Assembly: GCF_030409555.1 (NCBI RefSeq)
Contig: NZ_JAUFPU010000008.1
Coordinates: 452,035 to 516,034 of the forward strand
Direction: 5' to 3'
Source of the DNA: Chitinimonas viridis
GTDB taxonomy: Bacteria; Pseudomonadota; Gammaproteobacteria; Burkholderiales; Chitinimonadaceae
DNA: 64,000 nucleotides
Positions 26,742 to 35,551 of the stretch are shown here, one piece after another (positions within the stretch are counted from its first letter, which is position 1; every line of letters begins with the position of its first letter). A model generated the notes under the pieces. That model was not told the origin of the DNA. It did not search any database and saw only the letters and a list, made by a program, of their open reading frames with translations. The position numbers were made by a program, and so were the translations under genes.

Positions 26742-27021
26742 GAGCCTGTTCACAATTTTTCGCCCCGGCGTTCTGGGCATTGCCGGATAGCGGACAAGGC
26801 ACAAGCCGCGCCGCGGTACGGGCACCGTAAGCGGCTTGTAACGCCGGCGGCTGCCGCGGCGGTCGCTACCGGCAATGCCCGGAACCCGAAGGGCCGGACC
26901 GGAAAAGGGTCATGTACTGAGTTAGACTCCTTGGTGCTAACCCGTTATTGCCTGCGTCGTCCGCCTTGTACCTGACCCTTTTCCGGGCCGGCGCCGGGGC
27001 GAAAAGATCGTGAGCAGGCTC
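26742..27021 (+). mobile_element. MITE-like element, 280 bp (long subtype), at the azoR stop codon
   Basis: The ends are GAGCCTGTTCACAATTTTTC and GAAAAGATCGTGAGCAGGCTC-type inverted repeats (21-base right end shown in part as GATCGTGAGCAGGCTC). Exact TTA duplications flank it (26739-26741 and 27022-27024); the right TTA, read on the minus strand, is the TAA stop of azoR. Inside are a first stem-loop (GGCATTGCCGG/CCGGCAATGCC) capped by GCGGTACGGGCACCGTAAGC, and a second (GGACCGGAAAAGGGTCA and complement). Confidence 0.88.
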
Positions 27022-27636
27022 TTAGGCTGCAATGGCCTCGAACTGCCCTGCAATCTGGCGGCGCGCGTGGGTGAACGCAGCCTCGCGGGCATCTGGGCCC
27101 ATGCTCAGACCGTGGGCGTGGATGACGGTGACGTTGCTGATGCCGACAAATCCCAGTACGAACTTGAGATAGTCCTCATGCGCGGCAGCCGTGGCTTGGC
27201 CTGCGTGCATGCCACCTGCCGTGGAGATGATGATGACGCGCTTGTCGCCTGCCAGTCCCTCTGGGCCATTAGCGCCATAGCGGAAGGTCTTGCCCGCTAC
27301 CACCACCCGGTCTATCCAGGCCTTGAGCTGGCTGGGTATGGCGAAGTTATACATGGGGGCACCTATGACCAGTGCGTCGGCAGCCAGGAATTCGTTGAGG
27401 ATGTTCTCGGACAAGGCGGCCTCGAACTGTTGCGCTGCATCGCGCAGTTCGGCCGGTGTGCCGCTGGCCGCCAGGGTGCCGCCGCTGAGCTGCTGCACAT
27501 TATCGGCCGCCAGATCGCGGTAGCTGATTTCGATACCGGGTTGGCTCGTCTGCCAGGCGGTAACGACTTCGCGGCTCAGTTGGCGGGAGGCGGATACATC
27601 GCCGAGGACGCTGGAATCCAGATGCAACAGTTTCAT
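27022..27636 (-). CDS. azoR: FMN-dependent NADH-azoreductase
   Basis: The protein has 204 residues. It has the flavodoxin-like fold of the AzoR/quinone reductase family: start MKLLHLDSSVLGDVSASRQL, the FMN contact APMYNFAIPSQLKAWIDRVV, and VIIISTAGGMHA. It reduces quinones and azo compounds with NADH and probably guards against electrophiles. The ATG at 27636 is chosen over an upstream TTG because GGAG lies eight bases before it. It is divergent from the LysR gene at 27760, which is its likely regulator. Its TAA stop is part of the mobile-element target duplication. Confidence 0.93.
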   Translation of the reverse strand: MKLLHLDSSVLGDVSASRQLSREVVTAWQTSQPGIEISYRDLAADNVQQLSGGTLAASGTPAELRDAAQQFEAALSENILNEFLAADALVIGAPMYNFAIPSQLKAWIDRVVVAGKTFRYGANGPEGLAGDKRVIIISTAGGMHAGQATAAAHEDYLKFVLGFVGISNVTVIHAHGLSMGPDAREAAFTHARRQIAGQFEAIAA

Positions 27637-27759
27637 GGCTATCTCCAATCAATGTGGCCGTCACGTTGGCGGCTGTCTTGGATTGCATATTATGGATGGC
27701 GCTAATTTTGGACTAGATAGCTAGAATATGACTCATCGTCTCATTGGTAGGACAGTGCT

Positions 27760-28668
27760 ATGCAAGATCTGAATGACCTGCATTACTTTGCCAAGGTGGT
27801 GGAGGCCGGCGGCTTTGCGGCGGCTGGCAGGCTGCTGGGGATACCGAAGTCGCGTCTGTCTCGGCGGATAGCCGAGCTGGAAGCGCGGCTGGCAGTCCGG
27901 TTACTGCAGCGAACCACCCGCAAGCTGGCCTTGACCGAGGTGGGGGAGCGTTACTACCGGCACTGCCAGGCGATGCTGGTGGAGGCTGAGGCGGCTGATG
28001 AAGTGGTGGCTGCCGTTAGCGCCATCCCCCGGGGCCGGTTGCGGGTGTCTTGTCCGGTCGCGCTGGCACAGTCGGATCTTTCTGCCATCGTGGTGGACTT
28101 CCTGGCTGCCTACCCGGAGGTCATGCTGGAGCTGGTATTGACCAACAGGCGGGTAGACCTGGTGGAAGAGGGGCTGGATGTGGCGCTGCGGGTGCGCTCG
28201 CCGGATGATGAAGACCCGTCGCTGATATCGCGGCGGCTGCGGCCGGCAGCCGCCATCCTGGTGGCATCACCCAGCTTGTTGCAGCAGCATGCGATCACGG
28301 TGCCGGAAGACCTGCATGGCGTGCCTATCCTGGGTGCTGTGGAGGCAGACAGACGGGTACGCTTGCGGCTGGAGGGCGCCGCTGGGGTGGTCAAGGAGCT
28401 GGCATTTGAGCCCAGGCTGAGCGTAGAGGATTTCGAGCTGCGCAAAGCGGCAACCTTGCGTGGGCTGGGGGTGGGCACGCTGCCCCACCCCTATTGCACG
28501 GCAGAGCTTGCCAGCGGCGAACTGGTACAGGTGCTGCCGGACTGGGAAATACCGGGCGGCTTCCTGCAGGCGGTCTACCCTCACCGCCGGGGGCTGCTGC
28601 CTGCTGTCAGGGTGTTTATCGATTTTTTGGTCGAGGTATTTGGTCGTGATGCCCAGCGCTTGGTGTAG
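27760..28668 (+). CDS. LysR-family regulator, divergent from azoR
   Basis: The protein has 302 residues. The DNA-binding domain (LNDLHYFAKVVEAGGFAAAG, IPKSRLSRRIAELEARLAVR) is at residues 4-60 and the effector domain at about 90-295 (GRLRVSCPVALAQSDLSAIV). It belongs to the large group that sits back to back with quinone reductase/azoreductase or pirin genes and responds to electrophiles. The shared 123-base gap contains ATGA-N9-TCAT at about 27728-27744 as a possible binding site. The regulatory link is inferred from the divergent layout. Confidence 0.9.
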   Translation: MQDLNDLHYFAKVVEAGGFAAAGRLLGIPKSRLSRRIAELEARLAVRLLQRTTRKLALTEVGERYYRHCQAMLVEAEAADEVVAAVSAIPRGRLRVSCPVALAQSDLSAIVVDFLAAYPEVMLELVLTNRRVDLVEEGLDVALRVRSPDDEDPSLISRRLRPAAAILVASPSLLQQHAITVPEDLHGVPILGAVEADRRVRLRLEGAAGVVKELAFEPRLSVEDFELRKAATLRGLGVGTLPHPYCTAELASGELVQVLPDWEIPGGFLQAVYPHRRGLLPAVRVFIDFLVEVFGRDAQRLV

Positions 28669-28868
28669 AGACCGGAGGCATACTAAAACTCTGACCTGCA
28701 TACTGTCCCTTGGATGCCGGTCTATTGCCCCCTATCGCTGAGCGGCTGAACCCTGCTTTCCACATGCCATGGCGTGCAGCGGGCTGCAGGTTCCCACCAC
28801 CCCGCCAGCAGGGTATTGTTAGCGGCGCCAGACCCTGGCTTGCACTGCCCCTTACCGGAAAGAGCCCC

Positions 28869-29540
28869 ATGATCATTGTGCATCACCTGAATAATTCGCG
28901 TTCGCAACGTTTGCTCTGGCTGCTGGAGGAACTGGGCCTGCCCTATGAGATCAAGCGCTATGAGCGTGACCCCAAGACTATGCTTGCGCCACCTGCGCTA
29001 CGCGAGGTGCATCCGCTGGGCAAATCGCCAGTGATCAGCGATGGCGAACTGGTGCTGGCCGAGTCTGGCGCCATCATCGAGTATCTGGTGGACAAGTACG
29101 GTGGCGGCCGCCTGGTGCCGCCAGCGGGTACGCCGACGCGGCTGCGTTACACCTATTGGCTGCACTATGCCGAGGGGTCGGCCATGACGCCCTTGTTGCT
29201 GAAGCTGGTGTTTGATCGGGTGGAGAGCGGCCCCATGCCCTTCTTCGTCAAGCCCATCGCGCGTGCCATCGCCAGCAAGGTCAAGCAAAGCTATGTGCTG
29301 CCGCAGATTACCCAGCACCTGGATTATCTGGAGGCCGAGCTGGCCCAGGCAGACTGGTTTGCCGGCGAGGCATTCAGTGCGGCCGACATACAGATGAGTT
29401 TTCCGCTGGAAGCGGCAGCAGCGCGCGCGGGCCTCGACCAACGCCGGCCCAGGCTGATGGATTTTCTGCAGCGCATCCATGCACGCCCGGCTTACCAGCG
29501 GGCGCTGGAGCGGGGCGGCGAGTATGCCTTGTTGGGCTGA
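28869..29540 (+). CDS. Glutathione S-transferase family protein
   Basis: The protein has 223 residues from the ATG at 28869; the frame is open for 53 codons upstream but that part is not GST-like. The thioredoxin-like domain opens with HHLNNSRSQRLLWLLEELGL, has the cis-Pro segment GKSPVISDGELVLAESGAII, and an all-helical domain fills about 85-215. The Asn/Ser at residues 8-10 are candidates for activating glutathione. Single gene; 200 bases before it show nothing clear. The 36 bases after its stop lead directly into a mobile element. Confidence 0.9.
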   Translation: MIIVHHLNNSRSQRLLWLLEELGLPYEIKRYERDPKTMLAPPALREVHPLGKSPVISDGELVLAESGAIIEYLVDKYGGGRLVPPAGTPTRLRYTYWLHYAEGSAMTPLLLKLVFDRVESGPMPFFVKPIARAIASKVKQSYVLPQITQHLDYLEAELAQADWFAGEAFSAADIQMSFPLEAAAARAGLDQRRPRLMDFLQRIHARPAYQRALERGGEYALLG

Positions 29541-29576
29541 GGCGGCAGGGGTAGTTGTACCTGCCGGTATCTCTTA

Positions 29577-29866
29577 GAGCCTGTTCAACGTCTTTTCACC
29601 GCGTCGCGGCCCGTTGGGCTCGCAGCCTTGCCGGATGAAGGGCAAGGCGCAAGACGCGCAGCGGTACGGGTACCGTAAGCAGCTTGCAACGCCGCCACTC
29701 GCCGGCAAGGCTGCGAACCCGAAGGGCTGAACTGGAAAACGGCCACTCACTGCGTTGTGGCGCTTGGCAATAACTTGTTATTGCCTGCGCACCACGCCTT
29801 GTGCCTGGCCATTTTCCAGCTCAGCCCAGCGGGCCGGCGCACGGCGAAAAGACGTTGAACAGGCTC
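29577..29866 (+). mobile_element. MITE-like element, 290 bp (long subtype), at the dadX stop codon
   Basis: It has left end GAGCCTGTTCAACGTCTTTT and right end AAAAGACGTTGAACAGGCTC, a perfect 20-base inverted repeat. Exact TTA duplications flank it (29574-29576 and 29867-29869); the right one is the minus-strand TAA stop of dadX. The plan is the same as the 280-bp copy, but stems differ by paired changes (GAACTGGAAAACGGCCA with TGGCCATTTTCCAGCTC; GGCAATAAC with GTTATTGCC; GCAGCCTTGCC with GGCAAGGCTGC). Confidence 0.9.
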
Positions 29867-30934
29867 TTATGCCTGATAGATCAGGCGGGCGCGCTTGACG
29901 TTGCAGAACAGCTCGTAGTCTATGGTGCCGGCCGCTGCGGCTATCTCGCTGGCCGGCAGGCCCTCACCCCATAGGCGGACAGCGGTGCCGACGACCGCTT
30001 CGGGATGCTCGCTCAGGTCCACTACCAGCATGTCCATCGAGACCCTGCCCAGGATGCGGCTGCGGCGGCCGTTGATCAGCACGGGGGTGCCGGTGGGCAC
30101 GATGCGAGGGTAGCCATCGGCATAGCCGCAGGCCACCACGCCCATACGCGTGGCTTGCTCGGTTACAAAACGGGCGCCGTAACCGATGGCTTCACCGCGG
30201 CTCAGCTCGCGTATGGCAATCAGCTGGCTATCCAGCGCCATGACGGGCAGTGGCCAGTCGGGCAGCACGCGATCGGTGCCGACGCCGCCATACAGCATGA
30301 TGCCGGCGCGACCCCAGCCGCCATGGGTGGTGGGCCAGCCGAGGATGGCGCCGGAGTTGCAGAGGCTGGTTTCCAGCCCCAGTCCATCGATGGCCGCCTG
30401 AAAGAGGCTGGCGGCTTGCGAGGTGGCCTCTACGTCCAGTTCGTCGGCACGGGCAAAGTGTGTCATGGCGATGACCTTGCCGACCTTGCCGCTGGCTTGC
30501 ATGCGGTCATAGGCTGCCTTGAAGGCGGCAGGCTGCAGTCCCAGGCGGTGCATGCCGGTGTCGATCTTGGCCCAGATGGTGAGTGGCCGGCTCAGCTCGG
30601 CAGCTTCGATATCGGCGATCTGTGCCTCGCTATGCAGGGCAGTCCAGAGATCGTACTGGTCTATCAATGCCAGCTCGCTGGCTTCAAACCAGCCTTCCAG
30701 CAGCAGTATGGGCTTCTTGATGCCTGCCTCACGTAACTGCAGGGCTTCTTCGATCGCTGCCACGCCAAAGCCATCGGCTAGATCTTCCAGCGCCTGTGCG
30801 CAGCGTACGGCGCCATGGCCGTAGGCATTGGCCTTGACGATGGCGAGCACTCGGCCGCCATGCAGGCGATTGGCCAGCAGATAGTTGTGGCGCAGGGCGG
30901 ATAGCGAAATGGTGGCGGTTAGCGGGCGGCTCAT
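29867..30934 (-). CDS. dadX: Alanine racemase (catabolic type)
   Basis: The protein has 355 residues, full length. The PLP lysine is in LAIVKANAYGHG (about residue 34) and the catalytic Tyr in GEAIGYGARFVT (about 253). It interconverts L- and D-alanine. It is 107 bases downstream of dadA on the same strand, with a divergent Lrp-type regulator beyond, which is the layout of the catabolic dad operon; it could still also supply D-alanine to the cell wall, since no other alr is seen here. Its stop codon is reused as a mobile-element target duplication. Confidence 0.9.
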   Translation of the reverse strand: MSRPLTATISLSALRHNYLLANRLHGGRVLAIVKANAYGHGAVRCAQALEDLADGFGVAAIEEALQLREAGIKKPILLLEGWFEASELALIDQYDLWTALHSEAQIADIEAAELSRPLTIWAKIDTGMHRLGLQPAAFKAAYDRMQASGKVGKVIAMTHFARADELDVEATSQAASLFQAAIDGLGLETSLCNSGAILGWPTTHGGWGRAGIMLYGGVGTDRVLPDWPLPVMALDSQLIAIRELSRGEAIGYGARFVTEQATRMGVVACGYADGYPRIVPTGTPVLINGRRSRILGRVSMDMLVVDLSEHPEAVVGTAVRLWGEGLPASEIAAAAGTIDYELFCNVKRARLIYQA

Positions 30935-31041
30935 GGCGGGCAGGCGTGTGGAAAGCGTAGGGAATTATGGCGCAAAGCCTGCCTGCCGGCCCGGTACAGC
31001 CGGATGGGCGGCAGGCAGTGCTGTGCGTATGGGCTGCGGGA

Positions 31042-32346
31042 CTAGGCCGTGGCGGGGTGCAGGCCTTGCAGGTGGCTGGCTACGGCGCGGCGACCGTAGC
31101 GGTCTATGGCCAAGCCATCAGTGCTGATTTCAGGGCGCTGGCCGATCACGATGTCAGCCAGCAATTTGCCCGAACCACAGGCCATGGTCCAACCCAGGGT
31201 GCCGTGACCGGTGTTGAGCGACAGGTTGGCATAGGGGGTGCGGCCGACGATGGGGGTGCCGTCCGGCGTCATGGGGCGCAGGCCGGTCCAGAAATTGGCG
31301 GCCTTGACGTCGCCACCTTCAGGGAAGAGGTCGGTGACCACCATTTCCAGTGTTTCGCGACGGCGTGGGTTCAGGCTCAGATCATAGCCGCCCAGCTCCG
31401 CCATGCCGCCGACGCGGATACGGTCGTCAAAGCGGGTGATGGCGATCTTGTAGGTTTCATCCAGCACGGTGGAGACCGGTGCGCCATCGGGATTGGTGAT
31501 GGGCACCGTGAGCGAATAGCCCTTGGTGGGGTAGACCGGCAGGCTCAGGCCCAGGTGCTTGACCAACTGGCGGCTGAAGCTGCCCAGGGCCACCACATAG
31601 TGGTCGGCCACCAGCCGCTCACCGCCAGCCAGGCTCACGGCAGCGATGCGGCCTCGTTCGACTTCCAGCGTGTCGATTTCGGTGTTGAAGCGGAACTTCA
31701 CGCCCATCTGCTGTGCATGGCGAGCCAGTTCGGTGGTGAAGCGCTGGCAGTCGCCGGTTTCGTCGTTGGGCAGGCGCAGGCCGCCGACAACACGGCCGGG
31801 CACCTTGGCCAGGGCGGGTTCGGCGCGCGCACAGCCTGCTTCGTCCAGCAGTTCGAACGGTACGTTACAGGCTTCCAGCACCGGGATGTCGCGGGCAGCG
31901 CCATCCAGCTGCTTCTGGCTACGGAACAGCTGCAGGGTGCCTCCGGTGCGTGCTTCGTATTGCAAGCCTATCTCCTGGCGCAGGCTACGCAGGCAGTCGC
32001 GGCTGTACTCGGACAGACGCATCATGCGTTCCTTGTTCACTGCATAAGCAGCGTCATTGCAGTTGGCCAGCATCTGGGCCATCCACTGCAACTGGAACAG
32101 GCTGCCGTCTGGCCGCACGGCCAATGGGGCATGCCGCTGGAACAGCCATTTAATGGCCTTGGTGGGAATGGCAGGGGCAGCCCACGGCGTGGAGTAACCG
32201 GGGGAAATCTGACCGGCATTGGCAAAGCTGGTTTCCAGGGCGACATCGGACTGTCGTTCCAGTACCGTGACATCGGCGCCGGCGCGGGCCAGATAGTAGG
32301 CCGTGGACACACCAATCACACCGCCACCGAGTACGATTACCTTCAT
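31042..32346 (-). CDS. dadA: D-amino acid dehydrogenase, small subunit
   Basis: The protein has 434 residues. It is an FAD enzyme that oxidises D-alanine to pyruvate and passes electrons to the respiratory chain at the inner membrane. The N-terminal dinucleotide fold [20 protein letters not shown] and the [20 protein letters not shown] segment are typical, as is the C-terminal [20 protein letters not shown]. It is the first gene of the dadA-dadX pair and is divergent from the Lrp-type regulator at 32490; the 143-base gap is AT-rich and has an inverted repeat. Confidence 0.96.
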   Translation of the reverse strand: MKVIVLGGGVIGVSTAYYLARAGADVTVLERQSDVALETSFANAGQISPGYSTPWAAPAIPTKAIKWLFQRHAPLAVRPDGSLFQLQWMAQMLANCNDAAYAVNKERMMRLSEYSRDCLRSLRQEIGLQYEARTGGTLQLFRSQKQLDGAARDIPVLEACNVPFELLDEAGCARAEPALAKVPGRVVGGLRLPNDETGDCQRFTTELARHAQQMGVKFRFNTEIDTLEVERGRIAAVSLAGGERLVADHYVVALGSFSRQLVKHLGLSLPVYPTKGYSLTVPITNPDGAPVSTVLDETYKIAITRFDDRIRVGGMAELGGYDLSLNPRRRETLEMVVTDLFPEGGDVKAANFWTGLRPMTPDGTPIVGRTPYANLSLNTGHGTLGWTMACGSGKLLADIVIGQRPEISTDGLAIDRYGRRAVASHLQGLHPATA

Positions 32347-32440
32347 GGTTTACCTGTCTGAATATGCAAGAAGAGAATTCGCGCAGTGTATTGATCAAAT
32401 ACCAAAAAGTGCCGCCAAGTTGTCGGCGTTCAGCAGGAAA

Positions 32441-32479
32441 AAATCTGGTTTGATATGATGTTTGCCAGATTTAATCTGG
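32441..32479. promoter_or_regulatory. Candidate Lrp-type operator between dadA and its regulator
   Basis: AAATCTGG (32441-32448) is mirrored by CCAGATTT (32465-32472) and repeated as AATCTGG (32473-32479). A TATGAT -10-like hexamer lies between the arms (32454-32459). Multiple half-sites in an AT-rich divergent promoter fit an Lrp/AsnC-family octamer. The assignment is inference. Confidence 0.45.
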
Positions 32480-32489
32480 AATTGCCCTT

Positions 32490-32960
32490 ATGCGCGAATT
32501 GGACCGTGTGGACCGCAAGATATTGACCCTGCTGCAGCAGGATGGGCGTATGGCGCTGACGGAGCTGGCCGAGAAGGTGGGCTTGTCCACCACGCCGACG
32601 TCGGAGCGGGTGAAGCGGCTGGAGCGTGATGGCGTGATAGAGGGCTATTACGCTCGGGTCAATCCGCGCGCCGTGGCCTGCGCCCAACTGGTATTTGTGG
32701 AATTGCGGCTGGCGGCCAAGTCGGCCGAGATATTCGACCAGTTTCGGCGCGAGGTGATGAAACTGCCCAATATCGTGGAATGCCACCTGGTATCCGGCGA
32801 CTTCGACTATCTGGTCAAGGCACGTATTTCCGATATGTCGCAATACCGTACCTTGCTGGGCGATATCTTGCTCAATCTGCCCGGCGCAGTGGAATCACGT
32901 AGCTATGTCGTGATGGAAGAGGTCAAGGAGACCTTGGTGCTGCCTGTACTGCCCAGCTAG
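32490..32960 (+). CDS. Lrp/AsnC-family regulator, probably of dadAX
   Basis: The protein has 156 residues. The N-terminal helix-turn-helix (LDRVDRKILTLLQQDGRMAL, AEKVGLSTTPTSERVKRLER) is followed by a RAM effector domain (IVECHLVSGDFDYLVKARIS). It is divergent from dadA, the usual place for DadR/Lrp, which activates D-alanine catabolism in response to alanine. A global Lrp role cannot be excluded. Confidence 0.9.
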   Translation: MRELDRVDRKILTLLQQDGRMALTELAEKVGLSTTPTSERVKRLERDGVIEGYYARVNPRAVACAQLVFVELRLAAKSAEIFDQFRREVMKLPNIVECHLVSGDFDYLVKARISDMSQYRTLLGDILLNLPGAVESRSYVVMEEVKETLVLPVLPS

Positions 32961-33010
32961 GGCATTGCTGCCCCTAGCCAGGATTGCTGCGAGGATCATT
33001 GTGGGCAGCC

Positions 33011-33745
33011 TTACTCCTTCAGGTATTTGTCGTAGATGGCCTGGAAGCGGCCACTCTCCTTCAACTGCTTGAGTCCGGCGTTGAAATCGTCACGTACCAC
33101 GGCATCGCGGAATACCGGACGGTAGTCCTGTGGATTGACTGTGGTGAAGCGATGCTCTTGTACGGGCTTGGGCAGAAAGCCTTCGGTTTTCTTCATCTGC
33201 AGGGTGAAGTAGCGGAAGATGCTCCGGTCACTCAGCACGACGTCGTAGCGCCCTTTGTCCAGCGTCAGTACCTGGACTTTCTGGTCGTTCTGCTCGTAGT
33301 AGTTGCCTTCCTGCTTGACTGGATTGAGCCAGTCGGGATAGCGATTGATGGCCCCCTGGAAGGAAATGACCGACAGACCCTTGAGGTCGCTGGGCTGGCG
33401 TAGATGCAGATTGCGTGACTTGAGCGTGATCAGCACGTTGTCGTAGATCACTGCCGGATCGCCATACTTTGCACCGTAGGGAGTCAGGTCTTCACCCAGA
33501 TCGGTCATGGCGGCGTTGACGTGGCGATTCTTGAAGGCCACCGGAATGCGTGCAAAGGGGAAGTAGACTGGTTTGAGCACATGGCCGCGATAAGCCAATG
33601 CCTCGCCAATGACCTCCAACTCTATGCCTGAATTGGTCTGTGGAAAGCAAAACGGCGGGATCTTCTCGCCGAAGGCCATGGTGACTTCCTTGGCATGGGC
33701 GGGTGAGAGCAGTATCAGCAGGAGGGTAAGTTGTTGTAGCTTCAT
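33011..33745 (-). CDS. Periplasmic solute-binding protein family 3 (single gene)
   Basis: The protein has 244 residues. A signal peptide (MKLQQLTLLLILLSPAHA) precedes a type II periplasmic binding fold of the amino-acid SBP_bac_3 kind: KIPPFCFPQTNSGIELEVIG, FARIPVAFKNRHVNAAMTDL and GLSVISFQGAINRYPDWLN. The C-terminus KESGRFQAIYDKYLKE is typical. No ABC permease is near; stand-alone members of this type may act as sensors. The upstream stretch 33746-33775 is AT-rich and likely holds the promoter. Confidence 0.85.
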   Translation of the reverse strand: MKLQQLTLLLILLSPAHAKEVTMAFGEKIPPFCFPQTNSGIELEVIGEALAYRGHVLKPVYFPFARIPVAFKNRHVNAAMTDLGEDLTPYGAKYGDPAVIYDNVLITLKSRNLHLRQPSDLKGLSVISFQGAINRYPDWLNPVKQEGNYYEQNDQKVQVLTLDKGRYDVVLSDRSIFRYFTLQMKKTEGFLPKPVQEHRFTTVNPQDYRPVFRDAVVRDDFNAGLKQLKESGRFQAIYDKYLKE

Positions 33746-33846
33746 GATTATTTAATATATTGAAGTTGATAAGAAATCCACTGACGTGGTCTCAGCTGTT
33801 GCATTCGGGGCTGGCGATGCTGTTCCTGCATGGCCGCTGCGGCAAC

Positions 33847-35103
33847 TTACCGGCGTGGCGGCTTGGCGGGCTCTGTGTACCACTGCTCGGGCGGTGTCAG
33901 CACTGGCTGGCGCGCCCGGTCAAAGTAGTGAGGTGACATGATCTGTACCCCATGGCGATTGAAACTATCCTGCACGTTGGCATTCAGGGCTGACAGCACA
34001 AACGGCAGGCGCTCTGGCTTATCGGTATAGACGTTCAACTCGTAGCGCACATAGAAATCGTGCAGCTCGGTCTGCAGCACAAAGGGGGCGGGGTTCTGCA
34101 GAACCTCAGGCGTTTGCGCTGCGGCCTCCAGCAGAATGGCGTGCACCTGTCGCCAGGGGGTGTCATAGCCTATCGTTACCGCCGTGGTCACCAGCGCACC
34201 ACGATCTGCGCCACCGGATGAGAGATTGGTGACATGGCCTTGCAGTATCACGGAATTGGGCAGGGTGATCTCCTGATTCCGTATGGTGTAGAGTTTGGTG
34301 ACCAGGAGGGAGTGGCTGACGACGACACCTTGCACCTCGCCTATGCGTACCAGGTCGCCAGCCCGGTAGGCACGCATATAGGTAAGGATGACGCCGGCCA
34401 CGATATTGGAGATTGCGCCAGTGGAGCCCAGGGAGAACAGGACGCCCAGAAACAGCGATACCCCCTTGAAGGCGTCTGAGCTGGAACCGGGGATATAGGG
34501 GTAGGCCACCATCAAGGCAAAGACGATCAGCAGGAAGCTGGCGATCTTGCGGCTGGGATCGGCCCAGTCCGGATAGAAGCCCTCAATGCGCAGGCGTCCA
34601 CGTTCTATCTCCAGGAATACATAGCGGATGACACGCAACAGATAGCGTGTGGCGATGACCAGTACCAGCAGGAAGAGCAGCTTGGGCAACTGCTCGGCCA
34701 GTGTCTGGCCCGCTGCTTTTAGCGGATCGAGCATCCAGCCCAGCAGCTTGCCCGCCAAGGGGCGGGTGGCTTCGAAATAGCTGAGCGTCAGTTCCAGCGT
34801 CAGATAGAACAGGCTCAGCCACAGCAGGAGCTTGCAGAAACGCAGTAGGAAGACTTCCAGCCGCAGAAGTGGCTTGGCCTTGAGTACCCGGTGGGTACGC
34901 CGTTCCAGTTGTCGGGCGCTGAGCCGGCTGCGTTTCACTATCCAGGCTTGCAGCCTGCGCCATAGCCGGTTGAGTACGACACCCAGGATGACGGCGCCAA
35001 ACAAGGTGAGTGCGGTGTAGACGGTGCTCAGCCAGACTGGGTGGAGGCCGGTATCAAACGCCAGGGCCAGGGGGCTGAGGACAAGCAGGAGTAGGGCGCG
35101 CAT
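33847..35103 (-). CDS. MscS-family mechanosensitive channel
   Basis: The protein has 418 residues from the ATG at 35103; the frame is open further upstream but overlaps the divergent gene. An N-terminal signal-like helix and four or five membrane segments lead to the MscS core: FLGVLFSLGSTGAISNIVAG lines the pore, followed by the beta domain RAGDLVRIGEVQGVVVSHSL and TIRNQEITLPNSVILQGHVT. It is longer than E. coli MscS (286) because of the extra N-terminal part. It should release solutes on osmotic downshock. It is divergent from the gene at 35174. Confidence 0.92.
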   Translation of the reverse strand: MRALLLLVLSPLALAFDTGLHPVWLSTVYTALTLFGAVILGVVLNRLWRRLQAWIVKRSRLSARQLERRTHRVLKAKPLLRLEVFLLRFCKLLLWLSLFYLTLELTLSYFEATRPLAGKLLGWMLDPLKAAGQTLAEQLPKLLFLLVLVIATRYLLRVIRYVFLEIERGRLRIEGFYPDWADPSRKIASFLLIVFALMVAYPYIPGSSSDAFKGVSLFLGVLFSLGSTGAISNIVAGVILTYMRAYRAGDLVRIGEVQGVVVSHSLLVTKLYTIRNQEITLPNSVILQGHVTNLSSGGADRGALVTTAVTIGYDTPWRQVHAILLEAAAQTPEVLQNPAPFVLQTELHDFYVRYELNVYTDKPERLPFVLSALNANVQDSFNRHGVQIMSPHYFDRARQPVLTPPEQWYTEPAKPPRR

Positions 35104-35173
35104 GGGCTTCGATGTTGGGAGGGCTGGCGCTATTATGGGAAGCCTTTCCGTTGCCGACAAATCGGGAGATCCA

Positions 35174-35551
35174 ATGAGTGAACAGTTTGACCGTGGCCTG
35201 AAGGTGAGGCGCGAGGTAATGGGGGATGCTTTTGTCGATAAGGCCTTTGCCGATGCAGATGCCTTTACCCTGCCATTGCAGGAGTTTGTGACCGAGCATG
35301 CCTGGGGTACGGTATGGAATCGCGCGGGGCTGGATCGCAAGACCCGCAGCTTTATTACCCTGGCCATGTTGGCTGCGCTGGGCCGTAGCCAAGAGTTGAA
35401 AGGCCATGTGCGGGGTGCGCTGAATAATGGCGCCACGGTTGAGGAAATACGCGAAGTGCTGTTGCATTCGGCCATCTATGCGGGCGTGCCGCTATGTGTT
35501 GATGCCATGCGTGCGGCGGGCGAGGTGGTGCGGGAGGTAGCAGGTGACTGA
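35174..35551 (+). CDS. Carboxymuconolactone decarboxylase family protein (PcaC-like)
   Basis: The protein has 125 residues, matching 4-carboxymuconolactone decarboxylase (PcaC) in length and motifs: GLKVRREVMGDAFVDKA, FVTEHAWGTVWNRAGLDRKT, HVRGALNNGATVEEIREVLL and AIYAGVPLCVDAMRAA. PcaC works in protocatechuate degradation, but no other pca gene is here, so the reaction is not assured; the same fold is used by peroxide-detoxifying relatives, which carry a CxxC motif that is absent here. The ATG at 35174 has GGGAGA upstream. Its end overlaps the next gene by eight bases. Confidence 0.82.
   Translation: MSEQFDRGLKVRREVMGDAFVDKAFADADAFTLPLQEFVTEHAWGTVWNRAGLDRKTRSFITLAMLAALGRSQELKGHVRGALNNGATVEEIREVLLHSAIYAGVPLCVDAMRAAGEVVREVAGD

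Noticed and set aside
30967-32361. 464-codon open frame antisense to dadA
   Set aside because: It lies wholly over dadA, has no recognisable domain and no ribosome site, and its length comes from codon bias on the other strand.
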